The notes beneath the pieces are model-generated. The model saw only the letters and a list, made by a program, of their open reading frames with translations. It was not told where the DNA came from and did no database searches. 64,000 nucleotides of DNA, from positions 6,944,001-7,008,000 of the forward strand of contig JAYKYS010000009.1 in the NCBI GenBank assembly GCA_036924285.1, given 5' to 3'. A program made the position numbers and the translations under genes. Shown here piece by piece: positions 54,774-64,000 of the stretch; positions within the stretch are counted from its first letter, which is position 1, and each line of letters opens with the position of its first letter. This stretch comes from Asterella californica. Taxonomy: Eukaryota; Streptophyta; Marchantiopsida; Marchantiales; Aytoniaceae.

Positions 54774-56337
54774 AAGATGCTTGAGAAGCGCACTTCCTTC
54801 CTCATTATGGCGAAAGAGGAGGCAAAACAAGCATAAACGGTTTGTTATCTTCTCAGGTAGACAATAACAGGACCTGAATCTCAACTCCAACTCCAGTTTA
54901 TGGCTCTCTGTCTCAAACCTCTAGAGGTGATGTATATAGAATAGTAAGAACATACGAAGATGTAAGTAACTCTTATAGTTGGCTAGTTCAGATTGGCTGC
55001 TGACCTTGCTAACAAGCGTCCGTATTGACCACCACCCGTTATTCATCAGTACGGCGATCTCCTCCTTTTCCTCCCCCCCCCGCAAGTTCTCCCCCGCCCC
55101 CCGCGCTAAGAACTGTATTAGATTCATTTATGATAGAAAGGTTGCAACCAATTGCAAATCACATTGTCCAAAATCTGTCTAGAATATGTGGAGTAGTGCT
55201 AGAACTTCTAACTGTAATCCTTCGAGCGCTGGCTGTATCGAGAACAGGACTCTCACGTTGTGTAGTAGCATCATTCGCTCATTGACAGATTTGTCCTCAT
55301 TTGTGAGCTTCCCCTGCAGGTGGACATCCGTTTCTGGATCCTGCAGTATTTGGACAGCTCTTGAGCCAGGAGAAGCCAAACTTACCTGCCTGGATTCATG
55401 TACTTGACGACTCTCGTAGAGACTTTCTGTTATAAGCCAACGGCCCTCAGGCAGGGTAGGCTGGGACAAAGGGGTGAGGAAGCCATCAGAAGAAGATTTA
55501 TGCACTGAGGAAGCACCACTCCCAACTACGGAATTTGATTCACACATGTAAGACTAGGTGCTACCATTTTCTGGGGTTAGAGTCGTGGTTAATAGTAGCC
55601 TCACATCTTTTGCATGTTTATGCTTGCTTTCGAAAAGTGAACCAAACCAAAACTAAACCATGTGAGTTAAACAAAGTGGTTTCTTCCGGCTGCATGGTTT
55701 ACGAATCCTTCGAGATGTTGGCTTCTGTAGGAAACCTCTAGCTGGTCTAGTTTCAGTTTCGGGTTTGGACTGATTTCTCAGCTTTTTACAACTCCTGCTC
55801 TCAAAAAGTATGTAGGAGAGAATTCGGATCTTTTCACTTCTTCTCTCCATGATCTGATCGTTTGCTTTGGATGGTAACCGAGTTCAAGTAGACATCATGG
55901 GCCTTTAACTTTCCTTCTACGGAGCCCCTTTGGCCTCAAACTCAAACAGCTCTCGGAGAAAACCGGCTGTCTTTGTGAACGGGTAAAAATTTTGATTGCC
56001 TGTTCGGAAGAAATTCGATCGGCCTCGATAGAAAATAACAAATATGGACAAATTGTCTCTGATCTTGGTTAAGAGAACCAGACCTCCGAGTGAAAAGAAT
56101 CGGCTACTACTTAGTATCGTCGACAATCAACCCCAAAACATGTATCCCTCAGGTGTACCGCACTTCAGAGCCAAAAGCCATCGTCGAGCTCACATCCAAA
56201 CCGTTCCACTTATCGAAGCCCCGGTGATGATTAACTCACCTAATTGTGTAGTTACAAGCAGGGCCGTCTCGCCAGGGACGGGAGTGTATTCTGTTTTGGC
56301 GCGAGTATTATTATTTGTCTCGAGGCTGCTTATTCAC

Positions 56338-56362
56338 CCATGTACACTCTGAGTGTACATGG
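56338..56362. repeat. 25-nt perfect palindrome
   Basis: CCATGTACACTC, one T, then GAGTGTACATGG. The arms are 12 nt without mismatch. Confidence 0.85.
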
Positions 56363-56365
56363 TCA

Positions 56366-56495
56366 GGATATATATTAAATGCCTCTGTAAAATGAGGCTA
56401 TTTGACAATTTCAGTCGTCGGGAAGGGTTAGGATATATATTAAATGCCTCTGTAAAACGACGCTATTTGACAATTTCAGTCCCGGACTTATACCT
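56366..56495. repeat. Tandem duplication, period 65 bp
   Basis: GGATATATATTAAATGCCTC begins at 56366 and at 56431; the copies differ at few positions. Confidence 0.85.
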
Positions 56496-56626
56496 CCAGC
56501 AAGGCCTCAGCTAGCTCTTCACTTATGGGTTCTGTCTGGGTCGATTTGCTACTCCCGGAGTGGTTAACATTTAACGTTTATAAATAATTATAATTTTTTA
56601 TTATAATTTTTTATAGCTTATTTTTA

Positions 56627-56790
56627 AAACACTTATACGTTTTCTGATAAGAGAAAATGAAATTCACTGTACAAGGTCGTTTGGGATGCGTATTTAGGTA
56701 GAAGAGAAACACTTATACGTTTTCTGATAAGAGAAAACGAAATTCACTGTACAAGGTCGTTTGGGATGCTTATTATTTAGGTAGAAGAGG
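56627..56790. repeat. Tandem duplication, period 80 bp
   Basis: AAACACTTATACGTTTTCTG begins at 56627 and at 56707; the second copy has a 4-nt insertion near its end. Confidence 0.87.
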
Positions 56791-56943
56791 TCGGAGGTCT
56801 CACTCACACATCGCCTTCTTCCGACTTCTTGTAGTATACAGTTACTAGTAATGTTTTATCATGAAAGAGATACTTTTCAACGTGATAAAGAACTAAGTTT
56901 GCAGTATATAAATGCACAATAGTAACTAAACTCTAACAGGCTT

Positions 56944-57085
56944 ACTGGAAATTTCCGATGGAACATTTATGTACTATTGGTACCAAGTGACTACGGTATT
57001 CCTTAGCGTATATACTGAAATTTCCGATGTAAAATTTATGTACTATTGGTACTAAGTGACTACGGTAATTCCTTGGAATACTCTA
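56944..57085. repeat. Tandem duplication, period about 70 bp
   Basis: ACTG(G)AAATTTCCGATG begins at 56944 and at 57014, and TACTATTGGTAC is shared. Confidence 0.83.
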
Positions 57086-57466
57086 ATTCGCTGTAACTCT
57101 CGAATCTTTATAAAGCCCTGGTATATACAGATATATGCCTAGTTTAATAACCTTCGCACAGGAAAGTCAGGCCAGCTGGGGCTACCAAATCATCGACAAG
57201 AATGTCACACCGACCCGCCTTTCTTCCACAGCACCAGCGATTTGTCACGCTTCTCAGCCGCGACTCATAAGTCATGCATGAGCGTGACTCCGGAAAGTCA
57301 GTCGCTCACTCTTTTTTCAGAATGAAAAGGAAGTGGTACTCATTTACTTCTCTTATGTGTGTGGCAGTCGGATGAATCTACATAGTTACACTCGCCGCTG
57401 CCTCGTCGATCCTATACAGTTGCTACGCCCAGGGGACTGTGGTTCCTCGAACGTGCATCCTCCCTC

Positions 57467-58951
57467 TCACTTGGTTAGGTTTACCTGGTCAGCTTCTGTG
57501 GTGCTTTTGGCTACAGAATGCCCATCCTCAATTTCACTGCTCTGGTGCATCTCCACTGCCTGTCTGAACTCCTGTCTGTGTGCTCGTGTGTAGTACTTCT
57601 CCTTGAAGCCCTTCTTGAGCCCGCGCAGGCGGTCTTCGCTGAATCGGTGCGAGTAATCTATAGAGTCTTGTCTGTCCTGCTCCGAAAGAGCGTAAGGAAT
57701 CCTCTCTAAGCTCTCTTCTTGCTGCACATCCTCGGCACCCCAGATCACACCACTGGCTCCATTCTCCGTGTAGTCCTCTCCATGGTCGATGGCTTGATGG
57801 TTACTCTCTCGAGGCTTTTCGTCGTGCCTCGAGCTGCTGCTGGGCTTTTCATCGTACCTCGGCAACTCCTGAGAGTGCTGTGAAGAATGCTCATCCTTTT
57901 TGTGAGCTTCATGCCTTCGATGGTACTGATGGATGACTGACAGAGGGGGAAACTGAGCTAGATACTGTGCTGTCGGTGTCAAGGGGATGTTTTCTAGTCT
58001 CGGTGAAGGCTCAAAGTAGTTGGACTCCACTACTCCCCCCTTTTTGAAGATGAATGTGGTGTACAGGCTCAGCACATCCACGGCCTGCGCATTCAGGCGG
58101 CCTCTAGCATCTAAGACGGAAGCTCCTTTGGAGTCCACCAGATTTTCACAGCTCTTGCGCAGTACATCTGCGAATGGAACCACAGAGTCGTCGTAAAACT
58201 CGTGAAGGTTTTGAATCTCGACACACTCCAATCCGGCCTCTCTAGCAAGCCTAATCAGGGTAGGAAAATGGACCAATATCTGAGCCTGTGCTGGCATTCC
58301 ATCGTCTGTGAAACGCAAGTGATACTTGGAGCCGAATGCGTGGAATCTGTCGTCGTCGAAACTTATCTTGTACAGCTCGGTTCTCACACACGGCAAGGTC
58401 CCGTTCACTCTCAGAGAACCTGCTTTCATAGCCCCCTCGACAGCCTTTTGGTACTTGTACCAAATGGTGGAAGAATCGGGAGCTGTCCCGAAGAAAAACC
58501 CTCCCGGTTTCAAAACAATGGCTACGTTTCTCAGCAGGTGCCTGACCATGTCCTCACTCGTGAAGCTGTCCTGCAAGTGAGCGAGACAGCAGACGACGTC
58601 GACAGGTAAACCGGAGGCCTCCAGGTGCTCTTCCAACTCGACAATGCATGGGTCCAGCTCGCAGAATTCGGCTGCAAAGGGTTTGTCGTGCCGCTCCCAT
58701 TGCTCTTGTGCCTCCTCGAGTGCGGAAGCTGAAAGATCCACGCCGATGTAACGCCCAATTTCGGCTTCTGCCCAGCGTTCTGTGTCGAGTCCACGGCCGC
58801 AGAATAGGTCACAGACCACAGCCCCCGGAGACAGCAACTGTCTCATCAGTGCGGTTTTCACGAAGCCCAGAAGGCGTGTGTGCAGGCCCGGTGCCAAGCC
58901 TCCCGGAGGCCATCCCACTGCCCCAGTGGGCATCCATGAGTTCGTTGCCAT
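57467..58951 (-). CDS. mRNA cap guanine-N7 methyltransferase 2-like
   Basis: Intronless gene of 494 codons from ATG at 58951 (MATNSWMPTG). The frame is open a little further upstream but without an ATG. The fold is a class I SAM methyltransferase of the RNA cap (guanine-N7) family, in the divergent plant group of cap methyltransferase 2 (Arabidopsis At3g52210-like). Motif I is VVCDLFCGRGLDTERW, followed by IGRYIGVDLSASALEEA, GGFFFGTAPDSSTIWYKY (cap-binding/motif VI region), HFPTLIRLAREAGLECVEIQ and LSLYTTFIFKK, ending the catalytic domain at about residue 320. A polar, His/Glu/Ser-rich C-terminal part of about 170 residues follows, with the conserved IPYALSEQDRQD. By family it methylates the mRNA 5' cap in the nucleus. 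The G-rich motif is CGRGLD instead of the usual CGKGGD, so its activity relative to the main cap enzyme is uncertain. Confidence 0.88.
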   Translation of the reverse strand: MATNSWMPTGAVGWPPGGLAPGLHTRLLGFVKTALMRQLLSPGAVVCDLFCGRGLDTERWAEAEIGRYIGVDLSASALEEAQEQWERHDKPFAAEFCELDPCIVELEEHLEASGLPVDVVCCLAHLQDSFTSEDMVRHLLRNVAIVLKPGGFFFGTAPDSSTIWYKYQKAVEGAMKAGSLRVNGTLPCVRTELYKISFDDDRFHAFGSKYHLRFTDDGMPAQAQILVHFPTLIRLAREAGLECVEIQNLHEFYDDSVVPFADVLRKSCENLVDSKGASVLDARGRLNAQAVDVLSLYTTFIFKKGGVVESNYFEPSPRLENIPLTPTAQYLAQFPPLSVIHQYHRRHEAHKKDEHSSQHSQELPRYDEKPSSSSRHDEKPRESNHQAIDHGEDYTENGASGVIWGAEDVQQEESLERIPYALSEQDRQDSIDYSHRFSEDRLRGLKKGFKEKYYTRAHRQEFRQAVEMHQSSEIEDGHSVAKSTTEADQVNLTK

Positions 58952-61251
58952 TGTATCGTGTGAGCCACACTCACTCAAGCAGCCCTACTCGGCAGTGTCT
59001 AACTCAATGTAAGTGGTCGTACTCAGAAAATCCGCTACGTGCCCTGAAATCTAGTTAACTAGTGGCATCGTTGTGATTTTCTCTTGTGGGACAGCGACGG
59101 AGAGCTGACTGGTTTCGCTCGTGAATCTCGTATAGCAGACTGGCCCCCCTGGTCCGGTTTTTTCGGGGCACAGTGCCTCAGACATCACAAGCGGCAACGA
59201 AGTGACCACGGAATAGAGAAAAGCTCCATGACGAATGAAAGCTTTTATAGTTGGAAAGATTGTAGATCTCTTCCTGAGGACACCACAAGCGGCAACGCAG
59301 TGCCCACTGAGAAAGATCCATGACAAGTGAATGCTTTAATCGTTGGCGGTTGTAGATCTCTGCACATCTGATAACGTAAAACGTTCGGTCCAAATCTCCG
59401 TTTAAGGACTTGGGAAGACTTCCTCTTCCAGGGCTTTACGAACCGTCGTATTGTTTATCTCGTTTGTAGGATCGATGATCGAAGTAACTCCTGCAGAGGA
59501 GGGACTAGTACTTTGCCCTAGAAACAAGGATTCGACTATAAGCTATCACGATTCACGAGGACTCGGTCGGTTTATGCGGACGCGCAGGCCTCCGCTCAGT
59601 CGGGTCCCCGTCTCCCGTCCCGACTCGTGACGATACGACGGCATCGACCCTTATAGTCATTTGACAGAGCCAATTGAGAGCGATTGCTTAGATCGTAAGT
59701 CACACATGATATCTAGTACTCTCGTTCTTCCCGCGTAGAAATAACGTGTCAGCCCGCTCTTCCCTTGCCGGATACCTTATTGCGGACGAGAAATTGCGGC
59801 ATCTCCCGTTGCATTCCACACGTGAAGCTAAGGAGTCTCGCTCACCAATAACGACACTTCCTGTTATTGCTATGTGCGACTTGATCTACCTAAACACAAG
59901 CTATACTTACTGAAAATGTATGGGTCAGGCTGCCTGCTCGTTGCAACCTGTTCTAGCGGTGTTTTGTTTTAACGTGTGTGGCAAAGAACATGAATCATAA
60001 TTCTCTTCCCGACTCCTTTTACCTTGCTGATGAGTTGGAATGTATCGTGACTGGATTGGTTCTTTCAACATGAAATTCTCACCACTGAAGTGAAAGACAA
60101 ACGTAAGCTTATACGTAGTAACTTAGAGTGACAAAATAACCACAGCGAGCGGGACATATACTGATTATGTAGGGGTATGCTTCGCATTCACGTTGCTATT
60201 CATATTCGCGTTTGGATCTGGACTTGTACATTCACCACATATCTATTGGTAAAGCAGCAAAGCATGCAGCTTCTGAGCAAACAGAAACTTCGCCCGCGTA
60301 CTAGGTAACTTGAACCCATGCAAATACAAAGTGAGTAACAAAGAGTGGTAACATGCCAACTTGGTTTTGAGAAATCAGCCAATGTATAGAACCGAGGTCG
60401 GGCCAAGTGGAAATGTGTAGGGAAAAAGCACATTTCCAAAATGGTACCCACAGGTAGCTGTACGACAGAAGACAAGTACAAATTGCAATGCCTAACGATC
60501 TGAGCGAGGGAGCAGCTATAATTGTAATATAGAGCGATAAGTCGGAAAACAGGGAACATGAAGCACAGGATATCTAGAAAATTACAAACATAAACATGAA
60601 GAAAACATGCAACAGAACACTCTCCTGCTACGTGCACCTCAACCGGCTCCATTCACCACATATACATGATTATCACTTGAGACATTATCTCTAGGGTTGT
60701 TATAGGTACTTTCAGTTGATAGATCTGGAAGGCGTTCGACATTCTTCCACTGTTTCGACGGTACAGGGTTTAATCTAGCTCCGATCACATCACGATTGCA
60801 GTACACTTTCTATGACTCTCCAACAACCTAAGTCACATGCCTGAACTTCAGAGACGATACTGTCTTGAAAACAACAATACGTAGGCTTCGCATTCACGTT
60901 GATATTGATAACTGTAAAGAAACATTTGAGATTTTCACCTTGGTAGCTTCACGAGCAACCAGTGTATATCATAAAATGGATTAAATGGTGGTGTACCCTA
61001 CTTTGTTCGAGAGGGTGTCCCATTGATAACCTCAAGCTCCATTCCATGTTGTAGTTGTAGATGCATACACAACTCTTTGTGCTTGGGAAGAATGGAATCA
61101 TAAGAAGCTGGATAAAAAATAAAGTTAAAATACGAAGCTCATAAATGTATAAACAAGGTTCCTACTCAGTTACGAGGCAAACGGCGAAGTACCGAAATTT
61201 AATTGAGGAGATGGTAGCTCTAACAACAGCTCAGTATCAGGTAGGGAGATT
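58952..61251. other. Intergenic and 3' UTR region
   Basis: The region holds the promoter and 5' end of the cap methyltransferase gene and the 3' UTR of the J-domain gene. A 150-codon minus-strand frame at 60652-60200 starts with ATG but is Cys- and aromatic-rich with no known feature; it lies in the likely 3' UTR and is not called as a gene. Confidence 0.55.
59181..59380. repeat. Diverged tandem duplication, period 98 bp
   Basis: GACA(T/C)CACAAGCGGCAACG begins at 59181 and 59279, and TTGTAGATCTCT closes both copies. It lies within about 450 nt upstream of the cap methyltransferase start, so it may be part of its promoter. Confidence 0.72.
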
Positions 61252-63741
61252 TTACATGTCATCCCAGTCATATTCATTCCAGCGACCCCCATCCCCTGAA
61301 CTTCGAGAGCTGTTGTTTGAACTGTATCTGCCGCTTCCTCGCCGAGCATAAGTATCAGGTTGGGCAGCATCTGGTCCACTCTGCCAGCGTTGATATTGGC
61401 CAAATCCATGGCCGCTGCTCCACGAATCCCATCGATCCCGTGGTCTCCGGCCAACTCCTGCACCTGGTCTTTCTGTATTTCGGTAGATCTCAGACAAGCC
61501 AGTAGCTCCACCAGCACGTGTTCTCAGCTTCCGGATATCTTCGTCCTGATCGTACCTTAAACGCTGAAAATGAAGACATCCACACACCTCAAGACTCTTA
61601 GAAAAGACAGCGATCAACCAAAGTTACACCATTACTTCATTATCAGCCTTGGTTATCCTTATATGGCTTAGTATTTACGCTCCTCTATCAACATTCGGAC
61701 CCATACCATTTGGGATACGGAAGGCTCTTAGTACGTATCATATAGCTACGGATAATAGGTGTCTTGTCATATTTCCATATATTCCTATCTTTGCGGAGTT
61801 CTGAGATACGGAATCAAAATGCCTGACTTCCGGCCTAAAGAAATAGTGAGTTCAACCCTTGTATCACTGCATCCATTTGACAAGAATCCTATCATAACGC
61901 GTTGGAAGATAGCTTAACTGTGGAACAAACATCCAGAACTACACTAGCAAAAACCACTCTTACATTAGAACGTAACGGCGATTCAGTGGTGCTCAAAACA
62001 CTGACGCTAAGGGAAAGCCGATTAACAGAGGACACATATCCCGTTCAATCCAGCTTGTGCTCAGCACATATGTTAGTACACTGACTGTGTTCCAGCTCAG
62101 AAAGGTATCAGCCCAGCGACTTCTCAAGACAAGGCTGGTGACAGAATTACCTTCTGGGGATCAGAAAGAATAGCATATGCTTCACCAATGAGTTTGAACA
62201 GACGTTCAGCTTCGCGTCGAACTTCATCGCCAACCTCTTTCCACAGACCACCATCATCTCCCCCCTCGCTTCGCGCCAAAAACTGCCCTGCCTGGAAGGG
62301 TAGAAACGGGAATTATATTCGATCAACGTAATCGCTTTGAGTTTGGCGACAGAGAAACTGTCATGCTGAATCCGATGGAGCTAGAGCTAAGAATTTCACA
62401 TTCTTCAATTGTTCTTTGGAGATGAAAGAAGTAGTGACAAAAGGACTGTTGAACACATGACAATGATTAGGGTTTACCTTATCCGGATGATGCCTCAACG
62501 CTGCCTTCTTGTAGGCCTTCTTGATCTCAGCGCTTGTGCATGCTGGCTCCAGTCCTCTGCTCAGGTTGAACACATGTAGCGTGAGTTCAACCCTTAACCT
62601 TACCCATTGCAGTGGTTCCCCAAACCGGAGATATCTTAACAGCTTCGTGGACAGAGAGCAGTACAGTTTCCCATTCTGTCGCCAAAATGGGAAAGGAAAC
62701 TGACTACTTATTCCTATGTGATTGGTAAATCTTCTGTACACCATCGATCTTCGCAGTATCTTTAAAGGACTGTAACCCAACGCGTCGCTCTAAGAAATCT
62801 CTGAGAAACCAGTAAACAAGGCAGCTACTGATTACAACAGACGAGGTCACAACTACACAAACTGCAAGGTGCTTTTATTCTTCACACGTTCATCGATGGG
62901 TATGTTGAGAGTTCTCACAATAGCAGATAATGATCCAACGGGTGCCCTTTCTTCATTTCCTCCTCTGCCTTGGCTAACCGCTCACGAGCTTGCCTCAGGT
63001 CTTGAGTACTATTCGTCGACCTGCCGAGTCGACCAGGACCAACTTGCGTTGTCCGGACCTGTTGCTGCTGCCCTTCCAAGAGGGTTATCAACCTCTGCAA
63101 ATCGTGGCAGCACTGTCCATAATCCCGAACTTTCTCGTACAAAGTGGCTCGCCTGGAGATAGCCTGCACATGCACAGTAGGTCTTGATATATCACCACTA
63201 CCTAGCAGTGCCTCCTGTCGCGTCTCAGCACACGCTTGTTTATTCCAAACAATCCTTGCAACTGAGGGTATCTAGTAGGCTGATTATATCTCACTACATC
63301 CTCCATTAGACACGTTAACCTCTGGCAGCAGTCACCTGAAAAGTGACTGCTGCCAGTAGACTGCTTGTATGGTTCATCCTCCACCTGGTGAGTACTAGCA
63401 GTTTTTCAAATTTACCCGCATTGATGAGAGAGATGCAAACTCATAGTTCGGTGCTCTTATCTCAGAGCCAGTTAATTTTGGAAGATACGAGGAATAACTC
63501 TTCATACTGAAAAGAGTTGCAACCGAGAACTGACCTTAGCATACTTGGGGTCCAAGGCGATGGCACGACTACAGTCAGCAATGGCATCGCCAATATGACC
63601 TAACGCTTGAGAGGCTGCCGCGCGATTACAGAGGCAGACTGCGTTGAAAGGGCGAGAATCACCATTGCAGGCCAATGCGGCTGTGTAGTGCTCCACCGCT
63701 TCGGCATGCTTTCCTGCTTGAAACGCCTCATTCCCAGCAGC
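61252..63741 (-). CDS. TPR and J-domain co-chaperone (DNAJC7/TPR15-16 type), 3' five exons, partial
   Basis: Exons are 63741-63535, 63163-62919, 62556-62478, 62291-62151 and 61563-61252, all with GT-AG borders and matching phases, coding the last 327 residues. Exon one here holds two TPR helices pairs (AAGNEAFQAGKHAEAVEHYT, CNRAAASQALGHIGDAI). The next exon has a third (AISRRATLYEKVRDYGQCC) and a linker. The J domain runs over exons two to five here (LDHYLLLGLEPACTSAEIKK, KAALRHHPDK with the HPD triad at about 62487-62479, LIGEAYAILSDPQKRLRYD). A Gly/Arg/Ser-rich tail ends in WNEYDWDDM. The HPD is intact, so it should stimulate Hsp70 ATPase while the TPRs bind Hsp70/Hsp90. The 5' part lies beyond 64000; a GTAAGT donor at 63976-63971 may close the next exon (63977 upward), tentatively. 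Confidence 0.9.
61722..61800. repeat. Dispersed repeat, copy 2
   Basis: Partner of 49790-49875; it lies in the J-gene intron between exons 62291-62151 and 61563-61252. Confidence 0.65.
63322..63356. repeat. Intronic hairpin with 14-bp perfect arms
   Basis: CTGGCAGCAGTCAC, a 7-nt loop (CTGAAAA), then GTGACTGCTGCCAG. It sits in the J-gene intron 63534-63164 and could fold in the pre-mRNA. Confidence 0.85.
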
Positions 63742-64000
63742 CTGGCAAATCAAGTGCAAGAAGAGGAAGAATATTGATCAGTATGAAGGAATGTTACAGA
63801 CAGCCTATAGATAGACTGTGCATGGTTGGATGGACCGCTTTCGATGCATTCTGCAGAGAATTTTTGCCATCCTAAATCTGAGCCGTGGGTTTTGGACTTT
63901 ACTATAATCCAGGGCCCCGGTAGAATCCACACTCACTGGCAAATCCTCGCACATTCAAAAGAATGCCGAGACTTACGAAGGAGAATGAACCAGCGACACG

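Larger units (their letters stand above)
54774..57466. other. Intergenic between converging genes
   Basis: There is no supported gene. It holds the 3' UTRs of the FMN protein and the cap methyltransferase, a C-rich run at 55070-55110, a palindrome at 56338-56362 and three separate tandem duplications between 56366 and 57085. Confidence 0.6.

Noticed and set aside
60200..60652. 150-codon minus-strand frame starting with ATG
   Set aside because: It lies downstream of the J-domain gene in its likely 3' UTR, has no known domain, and its odd Cys/Tyr/Phe-rich composition looks like AT-rich non-coding DNA.
1..64000. CRISPR arrays, operons, Shine-Dalgarno sites or bacterial integrons
   Set aside because: No regularly spaced short direct repeats with unique spacers occur. 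Genes have spliceosomal introns and are widely spaced, so the DNA is eukaryotic nuclear.

Overview
The window is nuclear DNA of a land plant. It has spliced genes with canonical GT-AG introns, plant-lineage gene families (a TPR/J-domain co-chaperone, a DUF7870/FkbM-like methyltransferase, a plant cap-methyltransferase-2-like protein and an Alr4036-type FMN protein), and Ty3/gypsy and Ty1/copia retroelements. The style of the Ty3 pol and the compact genes fit a bryophyte, most likely a Marchantia-like liverwort. That last step is inference from memory of the families, not something the sequence proves.

Positions 1-43000 are a nest of retrotransposons. A decayed Ty3/gypsy pol (1-3260) is followed by non-coding sequence with a tRNA-derived SINE-like head. 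Then comes the integrase end of a second Ty3 element (about 5080-6130). It runs through a polypurine tract straight into a very large LTR (family 1, about 5.9 kb) that starts at 6188 and ends at 33698. Two insertions split this LTR. The first is a reverse-oriented solo LTR of the same family (9374-15289, target duplication CCTGT). The second is a 15.7 kb family-2 element (17336-33035, target duplication TTAGT) with a 3.26 kb LTR, a tRNA-Asp-type primer site, gag, protease and a truncated RT. A family-2 solo LTR (34019-36274, target duplication GGAGG) lies just outside. Both LTR families carry, inside the LTR, homologous ORFs with an N-terminal globular domain, a basic linker and a long coiled coil. 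In family 2 the ORF lies upstream of the LTR's TATA box, so it is a U3-encoded accessory gene. This is the most unusual system in the window. A copia remnant interrupted by a minisatellite follows (40153-42985).

Positions 43900-64000 are gene space with five genes: a single-exon membrane-anchored FkbM/DUF7870 methyltransferase-like gene (43982-44995, +); a three-exon condensation/acyltransferase-like gene (48764-46853, -); a seven-exon pyridoxamine-phosphate-oxidase-like FMN protein (52490-54773, +, one GC-AG intron); an intronless mRNA cap guanine-N7 methyltransferase 2-like gene (58951-57467, -); and the 3' five exons of a TPR/J-domain co-chaperone (63741-61252, -, continuing beyond the window). 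These genes do not form an operon or an obvious pathway. The intergenic DNA between them holds local tandem duplications and several perfect palindromes.

All statements come from reading the sequence and the supplied translations. No identities, database hits or expression data were available.
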